From NCBI GenBank assembly GCA_015501585.1, contig JADNRY010000127.1, positions 62,001 to 126,000 on the forward strand: DNA of 64,000 bases, in the 5' to 3' direction. The DNA comes from Rhodocollybia butyracea. Lineage: Eukaryota > Basidiomycota > Agaricomycetes > Agaricales > Omphalotaceae. Both the position numbers and the translations under genes were made by a program. Positions 23,295 through 34,650 of the stretch are shown here, piece after piece (the first letter of the stretch is position 1; the number at the start of each line of letters is the position of its first letter). The notes under the pieces were generated by a model. That model did no database searches and was not told the DNA's origin. It saw only the letters and a list, made by a program, of their open reading frames with translations.

Positions 23295-26200
23295 TCATAT
23301 GAAAGCTTTCATTCGTGCAACCTCTTGCTGCAATGATTCAGCCTCATTATATCTTCCCATCTTGGAATAGTTCAGGGCAAGGGTAGACATGGAGTTCAAT
23401 GTGGAAGGATGGCGCACTCCAAGCACAGTCTTTCGGATTTGTAACACCTCCTTCCCCAATATTTCAGCTTCATCGCACCTATCCATAGCAGAATAGTCCA
23501 AGGCAAGGTTACACATAGAGGTCAATGTGGAAGGATGCTGCTCTCCAAGGACAGTTTTTTGGAGTTGCAACGCCTCCTTCTTCAATGCTTCAGCGTCGTT
23601 ATGTCTGCCCATCAGGGAATATGTTACAGCAAGGTTGGACATGGAAGTCAAAGTGTCAGGATGCTGCTCTCCAAGCACAGTTTTGCGGATTTGTAATATC
23701 TCCTTCCCTAATAATTCAGCTTCATTGTATCGTTCCATGGCAGAATAGTTCGAGGCAAGGTTGGACATTGACATCAAAGTACCTGGATGCTGCTCTCCAA
23801 GAACAGTTTTTTGGAGGTGTTTCACATGCTCCCACAATATTTCAGCTTCATTGTATCTTTCCGTTTTGTAATAGATAAAAGCAAGGTTGGACATGGCAGT
23901 CAAGGTGTGAGGGTGCTGCTCTCCAAGAACGGTTTTTTGCATTTGCAAAACCTCCTTGTTCAATGCTTCAGCTTCATTTTGTCTGCCCATCTGGGAATAT
24001 ATTATGACAAGGTTGGACATGGAAGTCAAAGTGTCAGGATGCAGCTCTCCAAGGACAGTCGCTCGGAGCTGTAACACTTCCTTTTCCAGTAATTCAGCTT
24101 CACTGTATCGTCCCATGCTCAAATATGTTAAGGCAAGGTTGGACATGGCAGTCAAGGTGTGAGGGTGCTGCTCTCCAAGAACGGTTTTTTGCATTTGCAA
24201 AACCTCCTTGTTCAATGCTTCAGCTTCATTTTGTCTGCCCATCTGGGAATATATTATGACAAGGTTGGACATGGAAGTCAAAGTGTCAGGATGCAGCTCT
24301 CCAAGGACAGTCGCTCGGAGCTGTAACACTTCCTTTCCCAGTAATTCAGCTTCACTGTATCGTCCCATGCTCAAATATGTTAAGGCAAGGTTGGACATAG
24401 AATTTAAAGTGGCAGGATGCTGCTCTCCAAGAACAGTGCGTTGGATCTGCATCACCTCCTTTTTCAATGCTTCAGCTTCATTGTATCTTCCCATGTAAAA
24501 ATATGTGGCATCAAGGTTGGACATGGAGAGCAAAGTGTCTGGATGCTGCTCTCCAAGAACAATTTTTTGGAATTGTACAGCCTCCTTTCCCAATACTTCA
24601 GCCTCACTGTATCGTCCCATGCTCAGATATGTTGTGGTAAGGTTGGACATGGAAGTCAAAGTGTGAGAATCGTGTTCCCCAAGCACAGTTTTTTGGATTT
24701 GTAAAACCTCCTTTCCCAGTACTTCAGCGTCATTATATCTACCCATATACGCATACGTTGCAACAAGGTTGGACATGGAATTCAAAGTGGAAGGATGCTG
24801 GTCTCCGAGCACTGTTTTCTGGATTTGCATTGCCTGTCTTTGCAATCTCTCAGCAACAGACCAATGACCCTCTTGAAAAACAATGCATGACATTTTTTCA
24901 ATCATGATCACCGCTGGAAAATCCATTCTCTTCTCACAAAGGTAAAGTACATGTGGCAAAAGTTGTCTTTGAAAGTGGTAATCATCACCAGATAGTATGT
25001 TATATCCGGGAGATACATAAGACAACAGGAGCATAGCTTCATGATCGCCTGGATTGTCCTCATTTATATTCTGATGTGCGCAATGGTGAATAACAGGATG
25101 AAAGGAAAGTGATTGATTATCGGGGCTGTAACTTGTTAAGGACATCTTGGCAAGCTCGTTGATGCTTGCTTTCACTTGGTCACTAGTTGGTAGCTTGGCC
25201 ACAAAGGATGTCAACTTTTCTGCAATCAAGTGCACGGCTTCTTCTTCACCGGGAAGTATCTCATTTGTGTTCAGAGTGAACAATATTCCACGATAAAATA
25301 GCTCCACAGGAATGTTGGAGTGATGGAACAATGAGCACATTTGCATGAAGGATTGTGTACACGGGGACAAAAAGTCAAAAGAAAGGTAAAATGCAGCTAG
25401 GATTGTCCTCTCATATCTGTCCACAGTGCTCAATGGGTACTTGAGCAATGTATCATGCTTTTGATTAAAGACTTTTAGATAGTCTTTGAGCTGACATGTA
25501 GGGTGTTGGGAGACGTAAGTCCCTGCAGTGGCAATTGCCAAGGCCTGGCACCCCAGAGCATGGACTATGGCCTGGTGGGTCCCTTTTGTATCTTCTTGAC
25601 AAGCAGACTTTAGAAGAAGCATGATAGCTTCATCTTCAGTAAGATCAATGAGATCCCCAAAAGATCTGTCTGATGAAAGCTGGTGGATACCTGTATCACG
25701 GCTTGTGATGAGGATGCTGCCATGGTTGCACTGTGGGATATATTTGACAAGATCCACACCATGATCCGCATTGTCAAATATCAGGAGCCATTCCTCCCTC
25801 CGATTTGTTAAGAACTGGCAAACTTCCTGAACCTCATTGCCAACACTAGCAGCATTTCCCAGAATTTTGAAACTGGCAGCAAGTGTGGACTCCGAAGATG
25901 CATCAAGAACCCAGCGATGCGAGAACCTAGTAACAAATGGATAAGCTTGAAAGTGAAGTACCTACTATGACCAATGTCTACTTACCGCTGCCCATAATCC
26001 TGGACAAACTTCCGAGTAATCTGTGTTTTACCCGTTCCACCCCTGGCTACAAGTGAAACAATGCGTTGCCTACAAGCAAAAGTTTTTCCAACATCATCAA
26101 GGAGTTTCCTGTAGGTATGTTTATTCATGGACTCGGGCAGCATAAAGGTACAGCCAGGATTTGAGGCAAAGGCAGAGATCCTTTCATCTGTACTCAAAAT

Positions 26201-26712
26201 AAGGACAGGTGTCTGCAAGGAGTAAGGAATGTAAGAGTCCAGCTCCAGTGATGGGTCTGCGTTCTCCAAAATCAGAACAGTATTCTTCGGAGTGTGGCCA
26301 ACCACTGGATTCCATTCATCTAACCCAGTCTCGAGACCATCCTCAGAGCTTGCATCCCATATGACAAAGGAAAAGCTAACCAATATCAATGCAAGCGCCT
26401 CTCAGAAATGTTTTGCAAAGAAATACGGACTGTCACATACCTTAGCCATTTCTTGACTCTAGTAACTATATCTTTCATCATTTCATGTTTTTCACATGTA
26501 ATGGACACAACTGGGGCTGCAAAAAACTTGTGGAGTTTCTGCAAAGTGTATTCTCTGCCTACGAAGTCCTTGCTGGGTGGCGGGCAGCATAGTATATCAT
26601 CAATACCCAATTCCGGCGTGACAGAGGCTCCTGCATTGTTTACCACATAATTCCCTTGCACACTAATAAAAGTGGACGGTTCTACGAAAAAATGGGATGC
26701 ATGTGCAAACAT
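23295..26712 (-). CDS. NLR-like NB-ARC/TPR protein with two nucleotide-binding modules
   Basis: The gene has three exons (26712-26441, 26375-25986, 25926-23295) and encodes about 1097 aa; both introns have clean GT-AG borders and keep phase. The N-terminus 'FFVEPSTFISVQGNYVVNN' is the short head typical of Agaricomycete NB-ARC proteins, followed by 'VGRE' (about residue 51). Module 1 (about 66-195) aligns with an NB-ARC half but has no P-loop ('VVSITCEKHEMMKD'); it keeps 'WDASSED' and Walker-B-like 'TVLILENADP'. Module 2 is canonical: P-loop 'GGTGKT' (about residue 203), 'VLDASSES', Walker B 'WLLIFDNAD', 'GSILITSRD', 'LGCQALAIATAG'. The C-terminus holds 12 kinesin-light-chain-type TPRs of 42 aa ('TVLGEQHP.TL.SMSNLA..Y..MGRYNEAE', about residues 575-1085). 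By family this is a self/non-self or stress sensor switch. The start is the first ATG, and an upstream effector exon cannot be excluded. Confidence 0.88.
23881..24384. repeat. Recent 252-bp duplication inside the TPR array
   Basis: Two adjacent 252-bp blocks (23881-24132 and 24133-24384) are almost identical over two TPR units each (84 codons). I noticed only one difference by eye ('cttttccag' vs 'ctttcccag'). Other TPR units in the gene differ at many positions. The block therefore looks like a recent in-frame unequal exchange adding two repeats. Confidence 0.85.
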
Positions 26713-27264
26713 GTTTTGCTGAGGAGTATTGGACCAAACTTCTTCCTGGTTAGGGATACTAGAGCTGTTCGTGGATGTATCCGATGATTATGGTGGTTGC
26801 GGTTGAAGAGTGGCTGCACAAATACAGCATACTTGTGACTTGCTTGTGACGGTTATATGAATCCGCAGCAAATCCGCAGTTTGCCATTTGAAACCTTCAA
26901 AGCCGTGGGCTAGGTTCACATGACCAGTAAACAGCAATCAGTGGGACTTCAGATGAACCTGTGAAGTCTGGTTGGCTAGGCAATTACGATATGACAGATA
27001 CCAGGCCGGGAAGTTTTCGCCTTTTAGCTTTCGCGCTCAAGCTTGTCAGGGCAGGAAACGAGAAGGGCCCCGTGGACCCATCTTCACCTGATCTCCAGTG
27101 TCCGGTATGATACATTGAACGTGGTCGCCGTAGCTTGTCGAGCCGTGCCGCCGAACCTTCTGGCTAGTTCGGTATCTTGGAGTTTCTTTGGTCAACTTTG
27201 TGGATATCCTAAGTCGTAACTTGTGCGCCACGGATGGACCGAATGTTTTGAGGGCAAACAAAGC
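26713..27264. other. Upstream flank of the NLR-like gene
   Basis: No conserved coding sequence is visible. It presumably contains the NLR promoter (minus strand). A 71-codon minus frame at 27046-27261 has no motif and is not called. Confidence 0.4.
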
Positions 27265-27711
27265 TCAAATATGCCAGGTCCCGTAGGATAGGTCACCCTC
27301 ACATCCACCCCGCACGCTGACACTCAAAGCTAGAAGCATGATCCTCCGTCTGATAAGTAGTGGGATGAGTCGGGCCTCTAGAAGGAATGGAGGTCTACGT
27401 CTACAGAGCTCGTATCTTGATCTCATTGCTATCACACATCCTTGAGATCCCTGGCTATCAGTCCAAAAAAAGTCATCAACTCTCTCAAAAATACTTTGTG
27501 CGCCTTCAAGTTCTCGATCCATAGCGCCAAAACCTTTTGCTAACTGCCCTACTCGCTGAGAGTTCCTTAGCAAGTTACATAAAGTGGGTTTCAACTCTGA
27601 TTCTGTCGTGAATCCTACAAAGGAAACCACCGCGTCTCGCACATTACTTAATCCCTTCTTGTGCTTGGAACAGTCTCCCCCTCGGAGTCGACGTCTTTGT
27701 TGAATTTCCAT
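27265..27711 (-). CDS. Possible hypothetical protein (148 aa)
   Basis: This is an open frame of 149 codons starting at an ATG, with alternating charged and hydrophobic stretches ('VRDAVVSFVGFTTESELKP', 'MDRELEGAQSIFERVDDFFW') that look coding for about the first 90 residues. The C-terminal part is Arg/Leu-rich and less convincing. No motif is recognised. It lies between the NLR gene and family copy B, both on the same strand, and could be a 3' exon of copy B, whose last recognised intron ends at about 27830. Confidence 0.3.
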   Translation of the reverse strand: MEIQQRRRLRGGDCSKHKKGLSNVRDAVVSFVGFTTESELKPTLCNLLRNSQRVGQLAKGFGAMDRELEGAQSIFERVDDFFWTDSQGSQGCVIAMRSRYELCRRRPPFLLEARLIPLLIRRRIMLLALSVSVRGGCEGDLSYGTWHI

Positions 27712-27828
27712 ATTGTGTCCATTGGGATAATTATTGATTTATATACTCTATTTTCCGCTGATATTGGCCGCAATGACGCTGTAGAGCGATTCTATCCACT
27801 CGATTCACAGAATACGACTGCACCATCG

Positions 27829-28540
27829 ATCCTAAAATAAATCAGTGAGCGGGAGTCGCATGTATTGGGATACACGGCAATATACCTGCTGAATCTAGAC
27901 TTGCGGGAGTATGAGTCATTCACGAGAGCACAGCCGAACACTGTAGGCATGGCTTTTCTGGAGACCACCGATAAGCATTACCAATAATAGTATAACATAT
28001 GAAAAACTCACTGATAAAAATACATGGAATTTCGCGCGACGTGTCACTGAGAGCCCCATGGCCATGAATGGAACGCACATCGAAATGAACACAAAATTGA
28101 TGTGTCTGGTTGTCGAGTCCAAGGTCGACTACCGCCCTACATCATGATCGCTTCGGGCGCAAACAAGAAAACGCTGAAGCCTACCTAAGCGGTAGGTATA
28201 AGACTGCAGTTGCAAATGCTCTCGCTTTGCGAGTCTCCACTCATGTCATCAAATTCTAATACAGCGTTAACATCTGGAAAGTTGACCTCGGGACAAATGT
28301 AACGGTGAAGGCAGTGGTTTCGCAACTTGCACCGGGTTTGATGCATCCTGGAGCGTTGAAGCCAATGTAGAAATTTTATGACGCCTTGCGTGCCCGGAAA
28401 AGTCATAAGTCGGGACAAGGTGAGCGTCACAGTAGTGGTTTCGTAATTGGAATGAGATTGATGAAGCATCATGGTGCGTAGGCCAGCTGCTATCGTAGTA
28501 GGCTAATGAAATGGTAGTTCTGAGGTGCTCGGACACCACT
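27829..28540 (-). pseudogene. Copy B of the minus-strand family
   Basis: This is paralogous to copy A (17393-18199). The hydrophobic exon stays open here: 'HINFVFISMCVPFMAMGL' then 'SVTRRAKFHVFLS' (about 28019-28100), with a donor-like end, and then a second hydrophobic piece 'SYVILLLVMLIGG' (about 27980). The intron shared with copy A (about 27830-27890) is present. Upstream (28185-28472), 'NYETTTVTLTL' matches the 'YETTALAVTI' of copy A. Two hydrophobic segments suggest a membrane protein. The frames do not connect cleanly across all pieces, so I call it a probable pseudogene of unknown function. Confidence 0.4.
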
Positions 28541-28734
28541 CGGATGTCTGTCGCACTTTTGAACGAAATCGGATGACTGGACGGACATGTTAATATCGCT
28601 CGTATGGAGTGCTACCGAGTACACGATTAACAGAAGGAGCTAACCACATCGCGAAGCATTGGTCCACAAAGGACGAACATTGACCTCATCGTTGGCAAGG
28701 GCAAGGAGAGATCATGAATAGACAGCGACGGGCT

Positions 28735-29340
28735 TTTCTACGCTGCCGGAAAAGACTATGGATAGACCGTCAGTCAAGACTCTCTATTCTGAGAATTTAC
28801 GCTCACCGTTGCTAGTATTTCGTTGATCCAAACTAACCAGTTAACGATACAGCCTCTTCAGAATTTGCTCCGTTTTCTGTCGCTGCTTCTCCACTTCTTA
28901 AATCACAGGTCCATCACCTCACGCTGACTTGAATCTATGCAGCAACGTCCGAAACATATACATGCCCCAAAGACAGCACCGATGGACTGCTAACTTGATG
29001 AAGGATTGTAGTGAACACCTTCCGAAGCCGTTGTATTTCATATATTGCGAAAGTTGGAGTTGGTGGCTGGGACGAGTGCGGCAGCATAAACCTCAGTCGC
29101 CAGCCAGAGAGACGGAGTATTGTGTCCATCATTGAACAAGTAGGAGTGAATGACGATCAGTACTGAGTACTGGTACTGAGGCCTAGGCGCCTCTATAGGA
29201 GTGGCGTCTCGTCAAATCAGGGTAGGTTTGAGTCTAAACCAACAGTGATAAGAACACAATCACGCTCGGAGATACTGTTGAAATACTGACCAGTTTCCGT
29301 CCATCCACTTCTGTTCATCTGGCTGTTTGACTTCGTCAGC
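28735..29340 (-). repeat. Further copy of module 2 of the minus-strand family
   Basis: It contains 'ctgagaatttacgctcaccgt' (split here as a landmark), 'ccagttaacgatacagcctcttc', 'tgccccaaagacagcaccgatgg' and the peptide 'VFTTILHQ' + 'GHVYVSDVAA' on the minus strand, matching 18.65-20.45, 33.1-34.3 and 37.9-38.3 kb. It lies directly 5' (on the minus strand it is 3') of the exon-like ORF 29350-29721. Confidence 0.55.
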
Positions 29341-29349
29341 CCAGTTCAT

Positions 29350-29721
29350 CTATTCCATCCCGTTCTGTATTTGCCATTCCGTCCTTTTCTGATCACCTGT
29401 TTGACGGTGTGGGTGTATCGCAGGCATAGCGTTGAGAATCGTGAGCACAGATAATGTCATGGAAGCAAAGGAACCAGAAACGTCTTGTAAGAGGCGGTGG
29501 AAGCGAGATTTTGGGATCACAGGACGGTGGCGGTAGAGGTAGGATTGATAGAGGCCTTGAGGACGCAGACTGCGACAGAGGAGATTTGTGCAGCATGAAT
29601 CACTGCATCGGACAGAAGTAATAGATACAACTTCTGGTCTAGTCGCAGCGTTCTGTACGAAGAACTCGGCCAGCAGTTTCTGTACAACAAATGTCAATGG
29701 ATATCTCAAAATAACAGACAA
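29350..29721 (-). pseudogene. N-terminal exon-like ORF of the minus-strand family (copy 1)
   Basis: This is a 123-codon open frame. The part 'FASMTLSVLTILNAMPAI' followed by 'GDQKRTEWQIQNGME' has a clear counterpart at 34363-34650 ('FMLHNAIPAINPTAENT', 'KGPNGNIERNGLQDE'), and 'PLTFVVQKL' recurs at about 34800. The hydrophobic segment ending in 'PAI' looks like a signal peptide or signal anchor. It may be the 5' end of a gene running leftward through the module at 28.7-29.3 kb, but I cannot assemble one unbroken model. Confidence 0.4.
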
Positions 29722-29799
29722 TCAGACTCAGCCGTACTCAGTCATATACGCCGCACAAAGGCTCCAAATCTCTAATTTGTAGCGGTTACAGATAACGCT

Positions 29800-31860
29800 C
29801 TCTGAGCCTGCGAAGATATTTTTGCTTTGACGTATTGCACAGCAGAGCATTGGATATTGAGCAGCGCATATCTGGGCTGTGATCGATGTGATCACGGCTA
29901 TCCCAACGCGTAACTTTTGGCGGTCGAGTCTTGAAGCTTTGAAATTTGAAGCTGTAGAGCATACGTGTGTTTAGGCGCTTAATAGCATCTAGATCTGATC
30001 GGATAGCCCCGCCCCGGTTAGCCGCGTAAGAATAATATAATCGCCGACTTACTTTATTTAGAAATTGCAAGTACGAGAGACGTGAGAAGAAGGGAGCGAG
30101 ACAAGAGGGGGGAGGAGAAAACAAGGAGATGTCGATGGTCGATGAAACGTTGAACTCTTAAATAAGTATGCCAAAGAATCATAAATCAGTGCTTGCGGCA
30201 ACACGAATCAACGCCCGCTGCGTCAGTTTCATCGTGGACGGACTCCTTTTCGAAGACTTCTTTCTTCAATATAACCGAGAGAGAGCCGCCCCTACCATCG
30301 GATAATCGATCCTCTGCGTTAATTTCGCCATGAACGTTGAACGTTGAACGTTGAATGAGCATGCCCTCAAGCTTCAAGCTTAAGCCTCAGTACTCAGTGG
30401 CTACTCTTGTCTTCCTAAGTACCACCATGTATCATGGTCCCTCAAGTTTTAGTTCGGATTGCTCTATTTCCCGCTCTCATATACACAACTGGAAACTTCA
30501 CTCTGAGCTTCTAAATAGTAAAACACCCTCAAATTCTATAGATTATATACAACTTTCGTTGACTTCCTCGTCGGAATCGATTCTGTTGAAGCTCTGTGTA
30601 GTCGACATGTCTAAACAAAGATTCTCTCCAGATTTGGTGCCCTGACCCAGTCACTTCCACTGTTTAAGATCCCTTATGACTGGGGCGACGGAGTGGTTTT
30701 GCCAAACGTGGAGTTGGATACAGTGAGTACGTGTTCGACTTCTATACCTACCTGCTAATAAACAACACAGTGGCATGACCTCAAGTAAAACTTTCTCGCC
30801 TTCCTATCGCGATCACTTATATATCCAAATATCCATCAGCAACGCCCGGTTAAACCACCTCGAATGGCCCATCGTCACCAAAAGCCCTTGCCCCGTACGA
30901 GGCGGTGAAAGTCAATACCACCCACACCGTGTCAAGGGCTACGATCCGCCCCAGATGCGCACCGATAGTACCCTCTATAAAACACGGCCCCCAGTCGCTA
31001 CCCCCATCGAGCAAACCGTCGGAGCAGAGATGAGGGGCAGCGGGGTGTATGTCCATTGAGATGGAGTAGGATCCGCATTCTCCATTGCTTTGGAAGGACT
31101 ATAGAACATACATAATAAGGTCTGGAGGCCGATAGATTTCCTCCTTGTTTCCTAGTTTCCTACTGAGGATCTTGTACTCAAGTTGTCACCGTCATCCTTG
31201 TTTTGAATGAGGTCTACAAGAATACGTATTACTAACTGGGTTTGACATCTATACTCCAGACAGGAAAGCTCAATAAAGGGGCTATTATGTGTGATTGCGA
31301 ACAGCAATTCAGCTAAGTGGACAGAACAACATTCACTGGTTGTACCCTGCTCTCGAGTGGACAGACATCTTCTTACTCTAAGTACTCCAGCTCAAGTGCA
31401 AATCAGACTGGCCGTCCTTGAAGGTGTCCGTCTTAAACATTTCCTCATATCTGCTCCCTTTCCGGTTATGGAGGTTTACACCCTCTTGTTCATTCCTCAC
31501 GCCACGGTAAAACCATATTACCAGTTCGCTTGAATAAAAGGCATACCCGAGTTGGGTACTGGGGAGTCGGCCGTCGGATCCTTACATCCCCACGTGAACG
31601 TTTGAACTCCCAGTCACTCAAGTAGGCCTTCTCTGAACGTCATCTTTGTTGCTCAATGATGCGGAGTACGAAAGGCCACTCGGCAGGGACCGAATTCCGG
31701 AACTAGCCTGATATACTAGATGCAATCACCCAAGGGCGGGCTATCCGGCGCAGCTCAACAGCTTTGCCATCGCTATTGGATTGAGCTCCATTGATTGATG
31801 TTACTATAATGGCCTTATAAGAGAGACAAGCTGAGGAGTTCCACTCCATAATTTGCTCTC
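29800..31860. other. Upstream region of the intact DUF6593 gene
   Basis: It contains blocks shared with the region before copy 2, e.g. 'tactttatttagaaattgcaa' at 30050 and 35118, and 'attggattg(a/g)gctcca' at 31778 and 35759. Open frames at 30355-30645, 30775-31059 and 31291-31533 (80-96 codons) have no recognised motif. The one at 30775 ('YDPPQMRTDSTLYKTRPP') has slight coding character. The immediate promoter of the gene at 31862 is about 31790-31861. Confidence 0.4.
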
Positions 31861-31861
31861 A

Positions 31862-32589
31862 ATGGCCACCACCTACGAAGACACCTCCCTTACTCTCATT
31901 TTTACTCCCAGCAACCCAATTAACACGACCATCACTAATGCCCGAGACGGCGCACTTTTATACCGGGTCGTCACTGAATTCGGATCTAAATCTTCACACA
32001 CGGAGACAAGGGTTGTATCTGCTACGGGAGAGACTCTCGCTTCATGGGTGTGGAAACAAATTAGACCTGATATACTTACCCTTGGGAATGCAGCTCCCGT
32101 ATCAATGAGTACATGGTTGAAGAAGAGCATGATGCCTTTCAATGAGTGCGCTATTTTAAGTTCGCTTTATCTTTTCTTCCTTTCTTACAAAGTTATTCAA
32201 AGTACTACAACATTCTCCATTCCCACCGATCCTAGTAAAGAATACCAATGGAAAGGCCACACGGTACCTTTAGTTATTGCATTCATTCTCGTTTCTAACT
32301 TATTACTTAGCTCTCTTCGAAAGATGATAAATCAGATTCCATTGCCGTTTTCACCCCAAGTCGGTGGATACCTCGCTCACGTCTTACTCCAGAAGAGATG
32401 AAATCGGGCATACGCTCTACCCCAGCAAAATTAGTGGTAGATGCAGAAGGCAAAGAGATCCTCGATTATATTATAATTTCGTTTTCAGTCCTTGAACGAC
32501 AGAGAAGGGCGAAGGAGAATAACAGGAATAGTGTCAATGAGGGTAGGATTATAGCTTCGAGTACTCTCGCACCAATGACCGCTGTATGA
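31862..32589 (+). CDS. DUF6593-type protein, intact copy
   Basis: The gene has three exons, 31862-32145, 32203-32263 and 32311-32589, encoding 207 aa. Both introns (57 and 47 nt) are GT-AG, and the phases join as 'MPFND|TTTFSIPTD' and 'YQWKGHT|LSSKDD'. The family pattern is clear: 'SLTLIFTPSNPINTTITN' near the N-terminus, 'GETLASWVWKQIRPDILTLG', 'VSMSTWLKKS', 'EYQWKG', and C-terminal 'TPAKLVVDAEGKEILDYII' with 'SVLERQRRAKEN'. This matches the DUF6593 family of Agaricomycetes, whose function is unknown; no signal peptide or TM segment is seen. The ATG at 31862 fits the copy at 35839 ('MTTTYEDT'). Two degenerate copies lie at 35839 and 22025. Confidence 0.85.
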
Positions 32590-32609
32590 AAAATACTTTA
32601 CTAACTGCT

Positions 32610-34320
32610 ACCTTATGCTCTTTTGGAAGCTGCGATTGACAGCTTTGACCTGTATCTAGTGTCAGTAGCAGTCGAACAACAGTCTCTCGCCTTGTTCACT
32701 ATATTCCAATACGCCGTCAACGCCCGAAAAGGTGAACTTGGGATAAAGGTAACCGCCAATGCGGTTTTTGCAATTGGGAGCGAGTTCCATCGAAGCATCG
32801 CGGAGTGTTGAGGCCAACTGCTATTGAGACAGGTGCACATGGTGTCCCTCAGAGGTTCCATTAAAGGTCCGGAAAGTCGATCTGAGGATGTAACTGGAGG
32901 TAAGCGTCAAAGCAGAATTTAAAGCGTGAGCGGTGAGTCCAGCTGCCGGTGTGACGAAAGCGACATCATTCAGATGTCTGTTCGACTTCCGAATATGCTA
33001 TTGGCCTGAAGAAGCTAAAAGTCATTTCACGAAGCATAGTTCAGCACTAGGAACTCTGAGCAGATAACTTTCTCGTCATTCACAATGGATAGATGAGATT
33101 ACGAATAGACAGGGAATCCGCTGAAGGGGGTTTTCTCTACGCAAAAGACTACAAATAGATGGTTATTCGTCAAGATTCTCTATCCTAAAAGTCTACACTC
33201 ACTACTGCCGGTGTTTTGCTGACTCAAACTAGCCGGACAACCCGCCGCATCAAATTCTCATTTCCTGCCTCTCCTTCACCACAACTCGAATCGCGGATCC
33301 ATCGATTTGCACCAACTTGGATTCGCGCGCAGCATCAGAAACATATATATGTCCTACAAACGATACCGATTAACTGCGGACTCAGTGAAGGACTGTAGCT
33401 GGAAAGCTATTTGTTGATGGCCAAGCGGTGAGAATGGCGGTCGCTACAGCCTACTGCATGGTGTTGTCGCCGAATCAGAGTAAGCTTAGGTCTGTGATGC
33501 ATCACGGGACGTTGAAGCAAGCTGCTATTGCCAGAGAAGTGTGTAGTCTCCCCGAGAGGTTCCATTATACCTTGAGGGCCCGGAAAGTCAAACTCGGGAG
33601 TCGGGACAAAGGTGAGCGTCATAGCAGTTTCGTAATGGGTCGATGAAGCATCGTGGAGGGTTGAGGCCAGCTGCTGTCGTGGCAGAAGCACGTAGTGTCC
33701 CTCAGAGACATGCTGGTAAAATGGCGGTTCTGCGGTGCTTAGACACCATTCAGATCTCTGTTCGACTTCGAAAGAGATTGGGTGACTAGACAGAAATATT
33801 GATATCGCTTGTATGGGGTACTGCGGAATACACAGAAGGAACTGTTCATATCGCGAAGCATTGGTCCGAGCGTGAGGGGAGGGACAGATCACGGATAGAT
33901 AGCGACGGCCTTTTCTACGCTGCTAGAAAAGACTACAGATAGATGGTTAGTTAACATTCTGTACTCTGAGAGATTTACGCTTACTACGGTCGGTCTTTGG
34001 CTTACTCGAACCAGCGGATTGACTTTCCGGTACAGCCTCTCCATTTCCTGCTTCGTTTCCCGCCTCTCCTCACCACATCTCAAAAAATAGATCTAAGATC
34101 CATTGCCTTGCATCTACTCGAGTTCACGTGCAGCAGCATCCGGAACGTATACATGCCCCAAGGATGGCGCCGATGGACTACGAACTTCATAATGAGCACC
34201 GTTAGAAGCCGCTCATATGATCTCGTATTCCATTCATTTGCGAAAGTTGAAGTTGGTCAACTAGTCGTTAAGCCGGCCACAAGCGGATATTGCTGTCGAT
34301 CTGTGGACAGGTAGTGAACA
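32610..34320 (-). repeat. Block of decayed minus-strand family modules
   Basis: Module 1 copies lie at about 32690-32950 ('TALAVTFIPSSPFRALTAYWN' on the minus strand, given as landmark pieces) and 33430-33800 ('YETAMTLTFVPTPEF', 'SEGHYVLLPRQQLAS'). Module 2 copies lie at about 33140-33400 and 33900-34320 ('RPTVVSVN'). This repeats the arrangement seen at 17.9-20.6 and 28.2-29.3 kb. Each piece is interrupted by stops or indels. Confidence 0.5.
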
Positions 34321-34362
34321 GGAAGTAATGACAGTTGGTGCTGGTACTGAGCGGCGTTTTCA

Positions 34363-34650
34363 TCAAATAGAGGTCAGTTTGTGCCTAGGGCAACAGAGAG
34401 TTGGTGTTGATTGCAATGTTGAACGTTGAACTACTGACCGGGAAGTTTCGATCCAATTCCACTTATCCAACTGTGTGGCCTCATCCTGCAGCCCATTCCG
34501 TTCTATATTGCCATTCGGTCCTTTCCTGGTAGTATTCTCGGCGGTGGGATTTATCGCGGGTATAGCGTTATGAAGCATGAAGAACGTCGTGAAGACAAAG
34601 GAAGCAAAGCAAGTTGTAAGGTGAAGTTGGGATCGCAGGATGGCGGCGGT
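34363..34650 (-). pseudogene. N-terminal exon-like piece of the minus-strand family (copy 2)
   Basis: This is the counterpart of 29350-29721. The minus strand reads 'FMLHNAIPAINPTAENT', 'KGPNGNIERNGLQDEATQ' and 'LDKWNWIETSRSVVQ'. The open part (34363-34578) is 71 codons, and the upstream part corresponding to 'PLTFVVQKL' (about 34780-34805) is in another frame with a stop. It is therefore a decayed copy. Confidence 0.4.

Noticed and set aside
23525..24704. Plus-strand open frames opposite the TPR array
   Set aside because: They recur with the 126-bp TPR period and are mirror frames of the repeat; the minus strand has the recognised family.
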